A stretch of DNA of 64,000 bases from Caulobacteraceae bacterium. GTDB lineage: Bacteria > Pseudomonadota > Alphaproteobacteria > Caulobacterales > Caulobacteraceae. A program made the position numbers and the translations under genes. Shown here piece after piece: positions 17,423 through 25,716 of the stretch. The notes under the pieces were generated by a model. The model searched no databases, was not told the DNA's origin, and saw only the letters and a list, made by a program, of their open reading frames with translations. Each line of letters opens with the position of its first letter. The stretch's first letter is position 1. The DNA lies in NCBI GenBank assembly GCA_003164925.1, contig PLRV01000010.1, forward strand, positions 62,001 to 126,000. Reading direction: 5' to 3'.

Positions 17423-18204
17423 GCGGTCTTCTCCAATTCAGCCAAGTGTGGGTGGAGTACGGCGACAAGGTCGTGCTCGAGAAGGTGGACCTGTCGGTCC
17501 AGCAAGGAGCCTTCGTCTCGGTGGTTGGTCCCTCGGGCGCGGGCAAGAGCACCTTCCTGCGCCTCGTGCTGGGCCAGGAAGCGCCGACGCGCGGCGCGAT
17601 CACCCTGGACGGCAAACCGCTGCGCGCCGAACCGGGCCCTGACCGGGGCGTGGTGTTCCAGCGCTATTCGGTGTTCCCCCACCTGAACGCCTTGGACAAC
17701 GTGGTGTTCGGCCTGGACTGCGCCGGCTCGCCTTTCAGTGGCCGGTTGTCGGGCGCCCGGCGCGCGGCGGCGTGCGATGTGGCGGCGGCGATGCTGGCCC
17801 GCGTGGGACTGGCCCATGCCCTGGACGTCTATCCCGCCCAGCTGTCTGGCGGCATGCAACAGCGTCTGGCCATCGCCCAGGCCCTGATCATGAAGCCGCG
17901 CATCCTTCTGCTGGACGAGCCCTTCGGCGCCCTTGATCCGGGCGTGCGGCTGGATATGCACGGCCTGATCACCGACCTCTGGCTCGAGCATGGCCTGACC
18001 ATCCTGATGGTCACCCACGACATCAAGGAGGCGTTCAAGCTGGGCACGCGGGTGCTGGCCTTCGACAAGCGCCGTCACGACCCTCAGGCGCCCAATCGCT
18101 ATGGATCGACCGTGGTCTACGATTTTCCGCTGGACGAGAAGACGCGCGCCGCCATCCCCGCGGCGCTGACGGCCATGGCCGAGCCTCAGAGCGAGGCGAT
18201 ATAG
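17419..18204 (+). CDS. ABC transporter ATP-binding protein
   Basis: The 261-residue ATPase shows every core motif. These are Walker A GPSGAGKST, Q-loop VVFQRYSVFP, signature LSGGMQQRLAIAQAL, Walker B RILLLDEPFGALD and the switch His in MVTHDIKEA. It powers the importer formed with the previous two genes. Only this part of a longer open frame is real; the start overlaps the permease stop. The C-terminal tail (about 45 residues after the core) is slightly longer than usual. The last 19 bp overlap the convergent allophanate hydrolase gene, so the two transcripts are complementary at their ends. Confidence 0.93.
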   Translation: MSGLLQFSQVWVEYGDKVVLEKVDLSVQQGAFVSVVGPSGAGKSTFLRLVLGQEAPTRGAITLDGKPLRAEPGPDRGVVFQRYSVFPHLNALDNVVFGLDCAGSPFSGRLSGARRAAACDVAAAMLARVGLAHALDVYPAQLSGGMQQRLAIAQALIMKPRILLLDEPFGALDPGVRLDMHGLITDLWLEHGLTILMVTHDIKEAFKLGTRVLAFDKRRHDPQAPNRYGSTVVYDFPLDEKTRAAIPAALTAMAEPQSEAI

Positions 18205-19967
18205 GCGCGCCAGCCGCCCAGGTTGGTGATGTCGGCGGCGCCGTCCAGCGCCCGCGGTTCCGCGACGAAGCCTTTTACCGCCTCGCCGCTATCCAGCGTC
18301 ACCGTGCCGATCGCCAGCGGCGCGGGAACCTCGGCCACGAAACTGCCGAACGCCTCCATGTCCAAGGCATAGACCTCCACTTCGATGGCTGAGCCGCCTT
18401 CGCCCACATGGACGAGCGCCGGTCTGGGCGGCTTGGCGTTGGCCATGGCGTAGAGCTTGTAAGCGGGCGCCGTCTTGCACCGTCGCACGAGCTTGGCGTC
18501 GCGCGACGTGAGTTGCCAGTGCAGCGGCATGGCCGCCAGGTGCGCGCCCACCACGGCGAGCTTCACGGTGGCGGGCACGCCTGCGAGGTCCAGGGGCGGG
18601 ACGTCCGGCATGGGGGCGATCTCCTCGTAGCGGCGGGCAAGGTCGAGCAGTTGATGGTCGGCCCAGGCCGGGCCGAGCAATGTCACGCCGAACCCGGTGG
18701 TGTTGTCACGGAAGCCGGCCGGCACGGCGATGGCGCTCATGTCGAGCAGGTTCACGAAATTGGTGTAGAGGCCCAGGTTGGCGTTGAGCGCCAACGGTTC
18801 GGCCAACACTTCGCTCAGACGATAGGTGGTGGCGGCGGTGGGCAGCAGCAGCACGTCGACCGCGTCCCAGATCGCTTCGGCCGCGCGCTGATAGGCCTTT
18901 AGCTGATACTCGGCCTTGAAGGCGTCCACCGCGCCGATGGCCCAGCCTCCCTCCAGTATGGTGCGCACGACCGGATGAATGGCGCCCGGATTTCGCTTGA
19001 GCAGGACCTCCGCGGCGACGGTGCGCTCGGCGACCCACGGGCCCTGATAGAGCAGGCGCGCGGCGCCGAGCAGGGGCTCGATGTCGATCATGACCGGCTC
19101 GCCGCCCAGGGTCTCGATCCTGCGCACAGCCTGGCTGAACAGGTGCGCGGACTGTCCATCGCCCAGCCACTCCAGCTGATCGGGGCGCGGCAGGCCGATC
19201 TTGAAGTTTGCGCCCAACGCAGGCGCGGGGGCGGGCGTCCGGCGGGAATAGGCGTCCGCTCGATCAAAGCCGGTAAGAACATCGTCGATCAGGGCCGCCT
19301 CCCGGGCGGTGTGGGTAAAGACCGAGATGCAGTCCAGCGAGCGGCAGGCCGGGACGAGGCCCCGCGTGCTCCAGCGCCCCTTGGTCGGTTTCAGGCCGAC
19401 CAGACCATTGAGCGCGGCGGGCACGCGGCCGGACCCCGCCGTGTCGGTGCCGAGGGCGAAAGCGACCAGACCTGCGGCTACAGCCACCGCCGATCCGGCG
19501 CTCGATCCACCGCTGATGTAGTCGCGGTTATGCACGGCCGCGCAGGCGCCGTAGGGGGAGCGCGAGCCGACGAGGCCGGTGGCGAACTGGTCCAGGTTGG
19601 TCTTGCCGATCAGGATCGCGCCGGCCTCGATCAGCCGCTGCACCACCGGGGCGCTCAGCTCCGCGCGATAGGCGAAGGCAGGGCAGCCCGCCGTGGTCAG
19701 CCGTCCGGCGACATCGATGTTGTCCTTGACCGCGAACGGCACGCCCGCCAGCGGCGGCCTCTCGCCGGCGACCAGGCGGCGATCCACAGCTTGGGCCTGG
19801 CTCAGCACCTCGTCCTCGTCGAGGCGGTCTATCCAAACCTGCGGTTGGATGGCCTCATAGGCCGCGACGCGCTGCAGCGTCTGGCGCGCGATCTCTTGCG
19901 CCGTGGTTTGCTCGCTTGCCAGCGCCTGGGTCAGGTCATGCACCGAGATGGGGCCGGGGGCCGTCAC
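18186..19967 (-). CDS. atzF: Allophanate hydrolase
   Basis: The 593-residue amidase-signature enzyme splits allophanate to ammonia and CO2, the last step after urea or guanidine carboxylation. The catalytic triad is visible: Lys81 in VPFAVKDNID, Ser155/156 in SGGSSAGS and nucleophile Ser179 in DTAGSGR. The C-terminal 130 residues (from about VPPLDLAGVPATV) match the separate allophanate hydrolase C-domain. It starts with a GTG that overlaps the carboxylase stop by 4 bp (GTGA). It is the last gene of the operon that begins at 25586. Confidence 0.95.
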   Translation of the reverse strand: MTAPGPISVHDLTQALASEQTTAQEIARQTLQRVAAYEAIQPQVWIDRLDEDEVLSQAQAVDRRLVAGERPPLAGVPFAVKDNIDVAGRLTTAGCPAFAYRAELSAPVVQRLIEAGAILIGKTNLDQFATGLVGSRSPYGACAAVHNRDYISGGSSAGSAVAVAAGLVAFALGTDTAGSGRVPAALNGLVGLKPTKGRWSTRGLVPACRSLDCISVFTHTAREAALIDDVLTGFDRADAYSRRTPAPAPALGANFKIGLPRPDQLEWLGDGQSAHLFSQAVRRIETLGGEPVMIDIEPLLGAARLLYQGPWVAERTVAAEVLLKRNPGAIHPVVRTILEGGWAIGAVDAFKAEYQLKAYQRAAEAIWDAVDVLLLPTAATTYRLSEVLAEPLALNANLGLYTNFVNLLDMSAIAVPAGFRDNTTGFGVTLLGPAWADHQLLDLARRYEEIAPMPDVPPLDLAGVPATVKLAVVGAHLAAMPLHWQLTSRDAKLVRRCKTAPAYKLYAMANAKPPRPALVHVGEGGSAIEVEVYALDMEAFGSFVAEVPAPLAIGTVTLDSGEAVKGFVAEPRALDGAADITNLGGWRAYIASL

Positions 19968-22900
19968 GTCGGGGCCTCGACCCCGGACACCGCGATCAGC
20001 GCCGCGCCGGGACTGATGGCCTGGCTTTCGCGCACGTAGACCTGCGTAACGACGCCGCTCTGGGTGCTGGCCACGTCACACTCGGTCTTCATGGCCTCGA
20101 TCACGGCGATTACCGCGCCCTTCTCGACATGGTCTCCTGGCTTGACCAGAATCTTCCAGAGGCTTCCGCCGAGCGGCGCCTCCACCAACGTCGAACCTTC
20201 GGGCGCGACCACCGGAGCGGTTTCGTCGGGACCGTCATCAATGGTTGAGAGCGCTTCGGCCCTGGCGAACTCGCCCGCCGCTTCCCAGGCCGCCCGTTCG
20301 CGGGCGAAGGCGTCGCTCCGGCGGGCCTGGAATTGCGCGATGCTCGCCTGATTGTCCCGCAGAAAGGCGCGGTAATCCTTCAGGCGGAAATGCTCCTCCT
20401 CGATGCGGATTTGCCGCCGCCCGAGCGGGAAATCGCGGCGCCACTCGGTAAGCTCATCCGCGTCCACCGGGAAAAAGCGGATCTGATCGAAGAAACGCAA
20501 AAGCCAGGGCTTGCCCTCGATGAAGGCGCCGCCTTGGCGATAGGTGTTCCACACCTGAATGGTGCGTCCGAACAGCTGATAGCCGCCGGGCCCCTCCATC
20601 CCATAGATGCACATATAGGCGCCGCCGATGCCGACCACGTTCGGCGGGGTCCAGGTCCGGGCCGGGTTGTACTTGGTGGTCACCAAACGGTGGCGCGGAT
20701 CGACCGGCGTGGCCACCGGCGCGCCGAGATAGACGTCTCCCAGACCCATCACCAGGTAGCGGGCGTCGAACACGATACGGCGCACGTCCTCGATCAAGTC
20801 GAGCCCATTGATGCGGCGGATGAACTCTATGTTGTCCGGGCACCAGGGCGCGTCCTCGCGCACCGAGGCCATGTATTTCTCGATGGTCTGGTAGATCGAG
20901 GGATCCTTCCAGCTCAGCGGCAGATGCACCACCCGCGACGGAATCTCGAAGTCGTCCAGGCCGGCCAGACGATCGTCGGCTTCGGCCAGGGCGGCGAGAA
21001 GCCGGTCCTGGCTGAGGATGCGGGCGTCGTAGTGCACCTGCAGCGAACGGATACCCGGTGTGATGTCGATCACGCCGGGCAGGGCCTGGGCCTGCACTTC
21101 CAGCATCAGGGCATGCACCCGCAGACGCAGCTCCAGATCCAGCGCGATGGGGCCGTATTCCACCAGCAGGTGCCGGTCGCCCTGGCGGCGATAGACGGTG
21201 CGCGGCCGCTCACCGCTGGCCTCGGTCGCCGCCAGGACGGCGCTGACGGCGGGCGCGGCGGGCTTGGCCGTCCTGGTCGGAGGCGGGGTGGCGCCGGCCA
21301 GTGTCCTGACCAGGTCGTCCTGGGCCTGCTCGGCGAAGCGGGCGACCGCATCGTCCACCGGATCGAAGCGCACCGTGTCGCCGGGCGCCAACTGGCCGAC
21401 CTTCCACAGATCGGCCTGGATCACCACGAAAGGACAGACAAAGCCGCCCAGCGAGGGCCCGTCCGGGCCCAGGATGATTGGCATGTCGCCAGTGAAATCC
21501 ACCGCGCCGATGGCGTAGGCGTTGTCGTGAATGTTGGACGGATGCAGGCCCGCCTCGCCGCCGTCGCGGCGCGCCCAATGCGGCTTGGGCCCGACCAGGC
21601 GCACGCCGGTCCGACTGGAGTTGTAATGCACCTTCCAATCGGCCTCGCCGATCATGGCGATGTCGTCCGGCGTAAAAAAGTCCGGGGCGCCATGGGGGCC
21701 GCTCAGGACGCGGATGCTCCATGCCTTGGTCAGGGGCGGCGCGACCTGGGCGCCCCGCCCTATCTGGGCAGTCGCTTCGGCCGCCGCGCCGGGCGCGGCC
21801 AGATGCAGCACATCGCCGGCGATCAGCGCGCGACCGGCATGGCCGCCGAAGCGTCCCAGGGTGAAGGTCGAGCGGCTGTCCAGATAGGGCGGGGCGTCCA
21901 GGCCGCCGGCGACGAGCAGATAGCCGCGCAGCCCCAGCCCGCGCACCCGGCCAATCTTCAGCGTCTGGCCGGTCTTGATGTGGAACGGTGCGTAGGCGGC
22001 GATCGGTTGGTCGTCCAGGCTCGCGCCGAAATCCGCGCCGGTCAGGCACACGGCGCAGTCCGTGTTGAAGATCAGGCTGGGTCCCGCCGCCGCGAACTCC
22101 AGGCCGGCGGCCGCCTCCGGATTGCCGAGCAGACGGTTGCCCAGGCGGAAGGCCAGCGCATCCATCGGACCGGACGGCGGCACGCCCACGCCCCAGTAGC
22201 CGAGACGCCCCGGATAGTCCTGCACTGTCGTCGACGGCCCGCCGCTCAACACGCTGATGCTTGCAGGATGATAGCCGACGCCGGCCAGGGCTTGGGTCGA
22301 CACCCGGCCCGAAACGAACGCCGGGGAGGCCGCGACATCGCGCAGCCAGCCGAGGTTGGTCTCGAGACCTGACAGGCGGGTGAGCGCCAGGGCGCGCTGC
22401 AGCGCCGCCACGGCGGCGGGACGGTCGTCGGCGGTTACGATGAGCTTGGCTAGCAACGGGTCGTAATAGGCGCTGACCTCGCTGCCGTCCGTGACCCAGG
22501 TCTCCACCCGGGTGTCCTCGGGAAAACGGACCTCGGTCAGGAGGCCCGAACTTGGCCGGAAGTCCTGCCCCGGATCTTCCGCATAGAGCCGGGCCTGGAT
22601 CGAGGCCCCGACGGGCGGGGGCAGCAGCTCGGCCATGAAGCCGAAGTCTCCGGCCGCCCCGCGGATCATCCATTCCACCAGGTCCACGCCGGTGACCTGC
22701 TCGGTGACGCCGTGCTCGACCTGCAGGCGGGTGTTCACCTCCAGGAAGAAGAAGTCGTCGCGCCCCACGTCGTAGAGGAACTCCACCGTGCCGGCGGAGC
22801 GGTATTGTGCGCCTTCGCCCAGGCGTGTCGCGGCGTCGATCAGGGCCTTTCGCGTGGCGGCCGGCAGGCCTGGGGCGGGGGTCTCCTCGATGACCTTCTG

Positions 22901-23602
22901 ATTGCGTCGCTGCAGCGAGCAGTCCCGTTCGCCCAGAGCAACGACCCGTCCTTGGCCATCGCCGAAAATCTGCACCTCGATATGGCGCGCCTCTCGCACA
23001 TAGCGCTCAAGAAACACGCCGCCGTCGCTGAAAGCGCCAGTCGCCAGCCGCTGCACGGCGGCGAACCCGGCCAACACGTCCGTGTCGATTTCGCAGACGC
23101 GCATGCCGATGCCGCCGCCGCCCGCGGTGGCCTTCAGGATCACCGGATAGCCGATCGTCTGGGCGGCGGCCAAGGCGTCCTGCGCATTGGCCAAGAGGTC
23201 CGTGCCGGGCGCCAGCCGCACCCCGTGGCTGTGCGCCAGGGCGCGGGCCGTGTGCTTCAGGCCGAAGGTGCGGATATTGTCGGCGGTCGGTCCGATAAAG
23301 ACGATGCCAGCCGCCTGACAGGCCTCGGCGAAGTCGACATTCTCCGACAGAAAGCCGTAGCCCGGGTGAATGGCCTGCGCGCCTGTCGCCTTGGCCGCCG
23401 CCAGGATCGCCTCGAAATTGAGATAGCTCTTGGCCGCCGCCGCCGGACCGATGGGCACGGCCTCGTCGGCCTGGGACACGTGCAACGAGCCCGCGTCAGC
23501 GTCGCTGAACACGGCCACCGAGCCAATGCCCATGTGTCGCAACGTGCGGATGATGCGGCAGGCGATGGCGCCGCGGTTGGCGATCAGAACCTTGGTGAAC
23601 AC
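19964..23602 (-). CDS. Urea/guanidine carboxylase (biotin-dependent)
   Basis: The enzyme of about 1212 residues joins four parts. First is a biotin carboxylase (N-terminal 450, with FTKVLIANRGAIACR and ATP-grasp KATAGGGGIGMRV). Next is a KipA/AHS2-like carboxyltransferase half (about 465-780), then a KipI/AHS1-like half (about 830-1060). Last is a biotinyl domain with VIEAMKTECDV near residue 1170, where Lys carries biotin. It carboxylates urea to allophanate or guanidine to carboxyguanidine. GTG 23602 was chosen because GGAG lies 6 bp upstream; a TTG at 23647 would overlap UAAP2. The adjacent UAAP pair suggests guanidine as substrate. Confidence 0.94.
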   Translation of the reverse strand: MFTKVLIANRGAIACRIIRTLRHMGIGSVAVFSDADAGSLHVSQADEAVPIGPAAAAKSYLNFEAILAAAKATGAQAIHPGYGFLSENVDFAEACQAAGIVFIGPTADNIRTFGLKHTARALAHSHGVRLAPGTDLLANAQDALAAAQTIGYPVILKATAGGGGIGMRVCEIDTDVLAGFAAVQRLATGAFSDGGVFLERYVREARHIEVQIFGDGQGRVVALGERDCSLQRRNQKVIEETPAPGLPAATRKALIDAATRLGEGAQYRSAGTVEFLYDVGRDDFFFLEVNTRLQVEHGVTEQVTGVDLVEWMIRGAAGDFGFMAELLPPPVGASIQARLYAEDPGQDFRPSSGLLTEVRFPEDTRVETWVTDGSEVSAYYDPLLAKLIVTADDRPAAVAALQRALALTRLSGLETNLGWLRDVAASPAFVSGRVSTQALAGVGYHPASISVLSGGPSTTVQDYPGRLGYWGVGVPPSGPMDALAFRLGNRLLGNPEAAAGLEFAAAGPSLIFNTDCAVCLTGADFGASLDDQPIAAYAPFHIKTGQTLKIGRVRGLGLRGYLLVAGGLDAPPYLDSRSTFTLGRFGGHAGRALIAGDVLHLAAPGAAAEATAQIGRGAQVAPPLTKAWSIRVLSGPHGAPDFFTPDDIAMIGEADWKVHYNSSRTGVRLVGPKPHWARRDGGEAGLHPSNIHDNAYAIGAVDFTGDMPIILGPDGPSLGGFVCPFVVIQADLWKVGQLAPGDTVRFDPVDDAVARFAEQAQDDLVRTLAGATPPPTRTAKPAAPAVSAVLAATEASGERPRTVYRRQGDRHLLVEYGPIALDLELRLRVHALMLEVQAQALPGVIDITPGIRSLQVHYDARILSQDRLLAALAEADDRLAGLDDFEIPSRVVHLPLSWKDPSIYQTIEKYMASVREDAPWCPDNIEFIRRINGLDLIEDVRRIVFDARYLVMGLGDVYLGAPVATPVDPRHRLVTTKYNPARTWTPPNVVGIGGAYMCIYGMEGPGGYQLFGRTIQVWNTYRQGGAFIEGKPWLLRFFDQIRFFPVDADELTEWRRDFPLGRRQIRIEEEHFRLKDYRAFLRDNQASIAQFQARRSDAFARERAAWEAAGEFARAEALSTIDDGPDETAPVVAPEGSTLVEAPLGGSLWKILVKPGDHVEKGAVIAVIEAMKTECDVASTQSGVVTQVYVRESQAISPGAALIAVSGVEAPT

Positions 23603-23633
23603 GGCGCGCTCCGACAACGGGACTGAGGCCGCA

Positions 23634-24263
23634 CTAGCCGGCGACAATCATGCGCACCGGCGTCGGATTGAAGCCGTTGCAGGGGTTGTTGATCTGGGGG
23701 CAGTTGGACACGACCACCGTCACGTCCATTTCAGCGCGTAGGTCCACATAGAGGCCCGGAGCCGAGATGCCGTCGACGATGCCCAAGGTCCCGTCCGGTT
23801 CGACCGGCACGTTCATGAACCAGTTGACGTTGGAGACCATGTCGCGCTTACCGCGCCCCTCGCGGGCGTTGGCCACGAGGAAGTTCTCCACGCATGCATG
23901 CTGGCTCTTTGTGTGAAAGCCGTAGCGCAGCGTGTTGCTTTCGCACGAACAAGCTCCGCCGATGGTGTCGTGATAGGCGACCGCGGTGGCGGTCAGCGTC
24001 ATCATCGGCCGCCCCTCGTTGGACAGCAGCACCGAACCGGTCTTCAAGAAGATGTTCTCCTGGGCTGCGATGGTGTCCTGGGCGCTGTAACGCTCGGCGT
24101 CGTCGTGAGTGTTGTAGGCGAGGAAATCCACCGCCTGATTGCCCTCCAGATCGACGATGCGCAGGGTCTGGCCCTTGCGCAGGGCGTAGAGCCAGGGCGC
24201 GCGCGCCGGGACGATTTCGTCGTGGGCGATGGGGTCGGCAAGCGGCGGGGGGGTGAGGATCAT
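23634..24263 (-). CDS. cgdB: UAAP2-type carboxyguanidine deiminase subunit
   Basis: The 209-residue protein belongs to the urea-amidolyase-associated (DUF1989) family. Family stretches are RIVDLEGNQAVDFLAYN, TIGGACSCESNTLRYG and NVNWFMNVPVEPDGTLGIVD. His/Cys residues in the core (Cys in GACSCES, His in KSQHACVENF) suggest a metal site. Work on the family shows that the UAAP1/UAAP2 pair deiminates carboxyguanidine to allophanate. ATG 24263 was chosen because it follows the UAAP1 stop; a longer form would overlap it. It sits directly before the carboxylase. Symbol by family analogy. Confidence 0.87.
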   Translation of the reverse strand: MILTPPPLADPIAHDEIVPARAPWLYALRKGQTLRIVDLEGNQAVDFLAYNTHDDAERYSAQDTIAAQENIFLKTGSVLLSNEGRPMMTLTATAVAYHDTIGGACSCESNTLRYGFHTKSQHACVENFLVANAREGRGKRDMVSNVNWFMNVPVEPDGTLGIVDGISAPGLYVDLRAEMDVTVVVSNCPQINNPCNGFNPTPVRMIVAG

Positions 24264-24270
24264 GGCAAGC

Positions 24271-25101
24271 TCAGCGACAGAAATAGTCTTCGACGTTGAG
24301 GAAGGCGCGCAAGGCTTCCGGGGTCGCATTGCGGATAGGATCGGTCGGCGGCGTGATCGGGCCGCGCCAGGCCGTGGCCCTGACGGGCGTCACGCTATAG
24401 GCGGCGCGCTGGTCCAGCACATGCGGGCAATTGGCCAGGACCACGATCAGGTTCATTTCCGCGCGTAGGGTGACATGGCGGCCGGGCGCGAAGGGGCCGC
24501 CCTCCAGGACGACGTCGCCATCCGTCGCTACCCGCACGCCCTTGAACAGGTTCAGGCACGGATGGATGTCCTTGCGGCCGAGACCGAACTTGGCCACGCC
24601 CAGCGAGAAGCGGTCGCGGGCGTTGGGGTGGGCGCCGTGGTTGAAGCCGTCGCCATAGTTGCGTGCATTGGAGGCCTGGTTCGACGCGCCGCAGAATGCA
24701 TCGTGGGTGGCGGCCGTGTCCTCGATCAGGCTGGCCATGACCCGGCCCATATCGGACAGCAACAGCCGTCCGCTTTGCAGATAGCCGGTCCACTGCACCT
24801 TGAGCGTATCGGCGATATTCAGGCGCTCCACCGGCCGTTCGGCGTTGAACACCAGCAGCGAGATGCAGCCGTCGCCCTTCAGGTCGGTCAGGCGAAGACA
24901 GGCGCCGCGGTCAAGTTGGCGTTCGGCGTAGCCGCCTGCCGCGATCACTTCGTCCCAGACCACCGTATCGGCTGTCACGCCAGGCGGCAGATCGACTGCG
25001 GCGGCGGCGGGCACCGTGGGCATGGCTTCGGCTTTCAGGCCGCCCATGGAGCGGGCATGTTCGCGAGCGGCGAACGGATTGGCCGTGCTGGAGCCGGTCA
25101 T
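24271..25101 (-). CDS. cgdA: UAAP1-type carboxyguanidine deiminase subunit
   Basis: The 276-residue DUF1989 protein is the larger partner of the UAAP pair. It has about 45 N-terminal residues before the domain. Matching stretches are RLTDLKGDGCISLLVFNAER, DTLKVQWTGYLQSGRLLLSD, CGASNQASNARNYG and CLNLFKGVRVATDGDVVLEG. Its partner is the next gene, with which it should form a heteromer that converts carboxyguanidine to allophanate. The start overlaps the NikR-like regulator stop (ATGA), so regulator and enzyme are translationally coupled. Symbol given by family analogy. Confidence 0.87.
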   Translation of the reverse strand: MTGSSTANPFAAREHARSMGGLKAEAMPTVPAAAAVDLPPGVTADTVVWDEVIAAGGYAERQLDRGACLRLTDLKGDGCISLLVFNAERPVERLNIADTLKVQWTGYLQSGRLLLSDMGRVMASLIEDTAATHDAFCGASNQASNARNYGDGFNHGAHPNARDRFSLGVAKFGLGRKDIHPCLNLFKGVRVATDGDVVLEGGPFAPGRHVTLRAEMNLIVVLANCPHVLDQRAAYSVTPVRATAWRGPITPPTDPIRNATPEALRAFLNVEDYFCR

Positions 25102-25586
25102 GGCAAGGCCAGGCGTTCGGCAGGACTATCAGGCTGTTCGGCGCTGTGAGCGTGCAGCGGCGGCAGCAGGGCGGTCGTAGCGACCAGCTTGATCTGCAGC
25201 ACGCCCCTGATCTTGCGCAGGTCGTCACACAGCGACTGCAGCCGCTCGGCGGGTCCCTGCACCAGGAGCACCTCGAGCGATTGATCGTCCTCCAAAAACA
25301 CATGCTGGGAGGAGATGACTTCTTTCAGATAGGTCAGCTGGGTTTGAGCCAGGGCATGGCGCACCCGGCCGCTTTCGGCGCGATAGATCAGAGTGATGGT
25401 TCCGGCGGTCACGGCGCCGACCTGACCTTCGCTGTGCTCAGACAGTTCATGCCGGATCATCTCCGCGATGGTCTGGGATCTATTGGGTAGGCCGCGTTCG
25501 GCGATCATCACGTCGAGCCGATCCAAGAGGTCCTGAGGCAGGCTGATGCTTAGTCGGGCGAGGTGGGGAAGCTGTTCGATGCTCAT
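25098..25586 (-). CDS. NikR-fold ribbon-helix-helix regulator lacking Ni ligands
   Basis: The 162-residue protein has an N-terminal ribbon-helix-helix DNA-binding part (LARLSISLPQDLLDRLDVM, NRSQTIAEMIRHEL, about 8-50) and an ACT-like C-terminal part as in NikR. Aligned by eye with E. coli NikR, ligand His87 is kept (His95 in SSQHVFLEDD), but His76, His89 and Cys95 are replaced by Leu84, Phe97 and Ser103. Nickel binding at the usual site is therefore unlikely. It is the first gene of the catabolic operon and has an operator 19 bp upstream of its start, so autoregulation is likely. The effector is unknown: another metal, urea, guanidine or a pathway intermediate. Confidence 0.88.
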   Translation of the reverse strand: MSIEQLPHLARLSISLPQDLLDRLDVMIAERGLPNRSQTIAEMIRHELSEHSEGQVGAVTAGTITLIYRAESGRVRHALAQTQLTYLKEVISSQHVFLEDDQSLEVLLVQGPAERLQSLCDDLRKIRGVLQIKLVATTALLPPLHAHSAEQPDSPAERLALP

Positions 25587-25604
25587 GGCTGGACACTACG
25601 AGAT

Positions 25605-25630
25605 TATTACTAACTGGCCAAAACATAATA
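25605..25630. promoter_or_regulatory. Operator C, upstream of the regulator operon
   Basis: TATTACTA, 10 bp, ACATAATA lies just upstream of the regulator start. It matches the perfect operators A and B at 7 and 6 of 8 half-site positions with the same spacing. It would control the regulator, both UAAP genes, the carboxylase and the hydrolase. The weaker match is common for autoregulatory sites. Confidence 0.65.
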
Positions 25631-25716
25631 CTGAAGCGTCACCGGTTTCGGGCGCGACAAAGCGCGACCGCCCGAACGGGGCGGGATGGGCGACTGGGCC
25701 GGACCGGAAAAAGACT

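Noticed and set aside
20333..22372. 679-codon plus-strand open frame opposite the carboxylase
   Set aside because: Shadow of the carboxylase reading frame; Gln/Arg/Gly-rich without any domain, no RBS.
25098..25586. Calling the regulator a true nickel-responsive NikR
   Set aside because: Three of four nickel ligands are substituted; only the fold is supported.
25587..25716. Guanidine-I riboswitch in front of the urea/guanidine operon
   Set aside because: Only about 19 bp lie between operator and start; no room and no recognisable conserved core.
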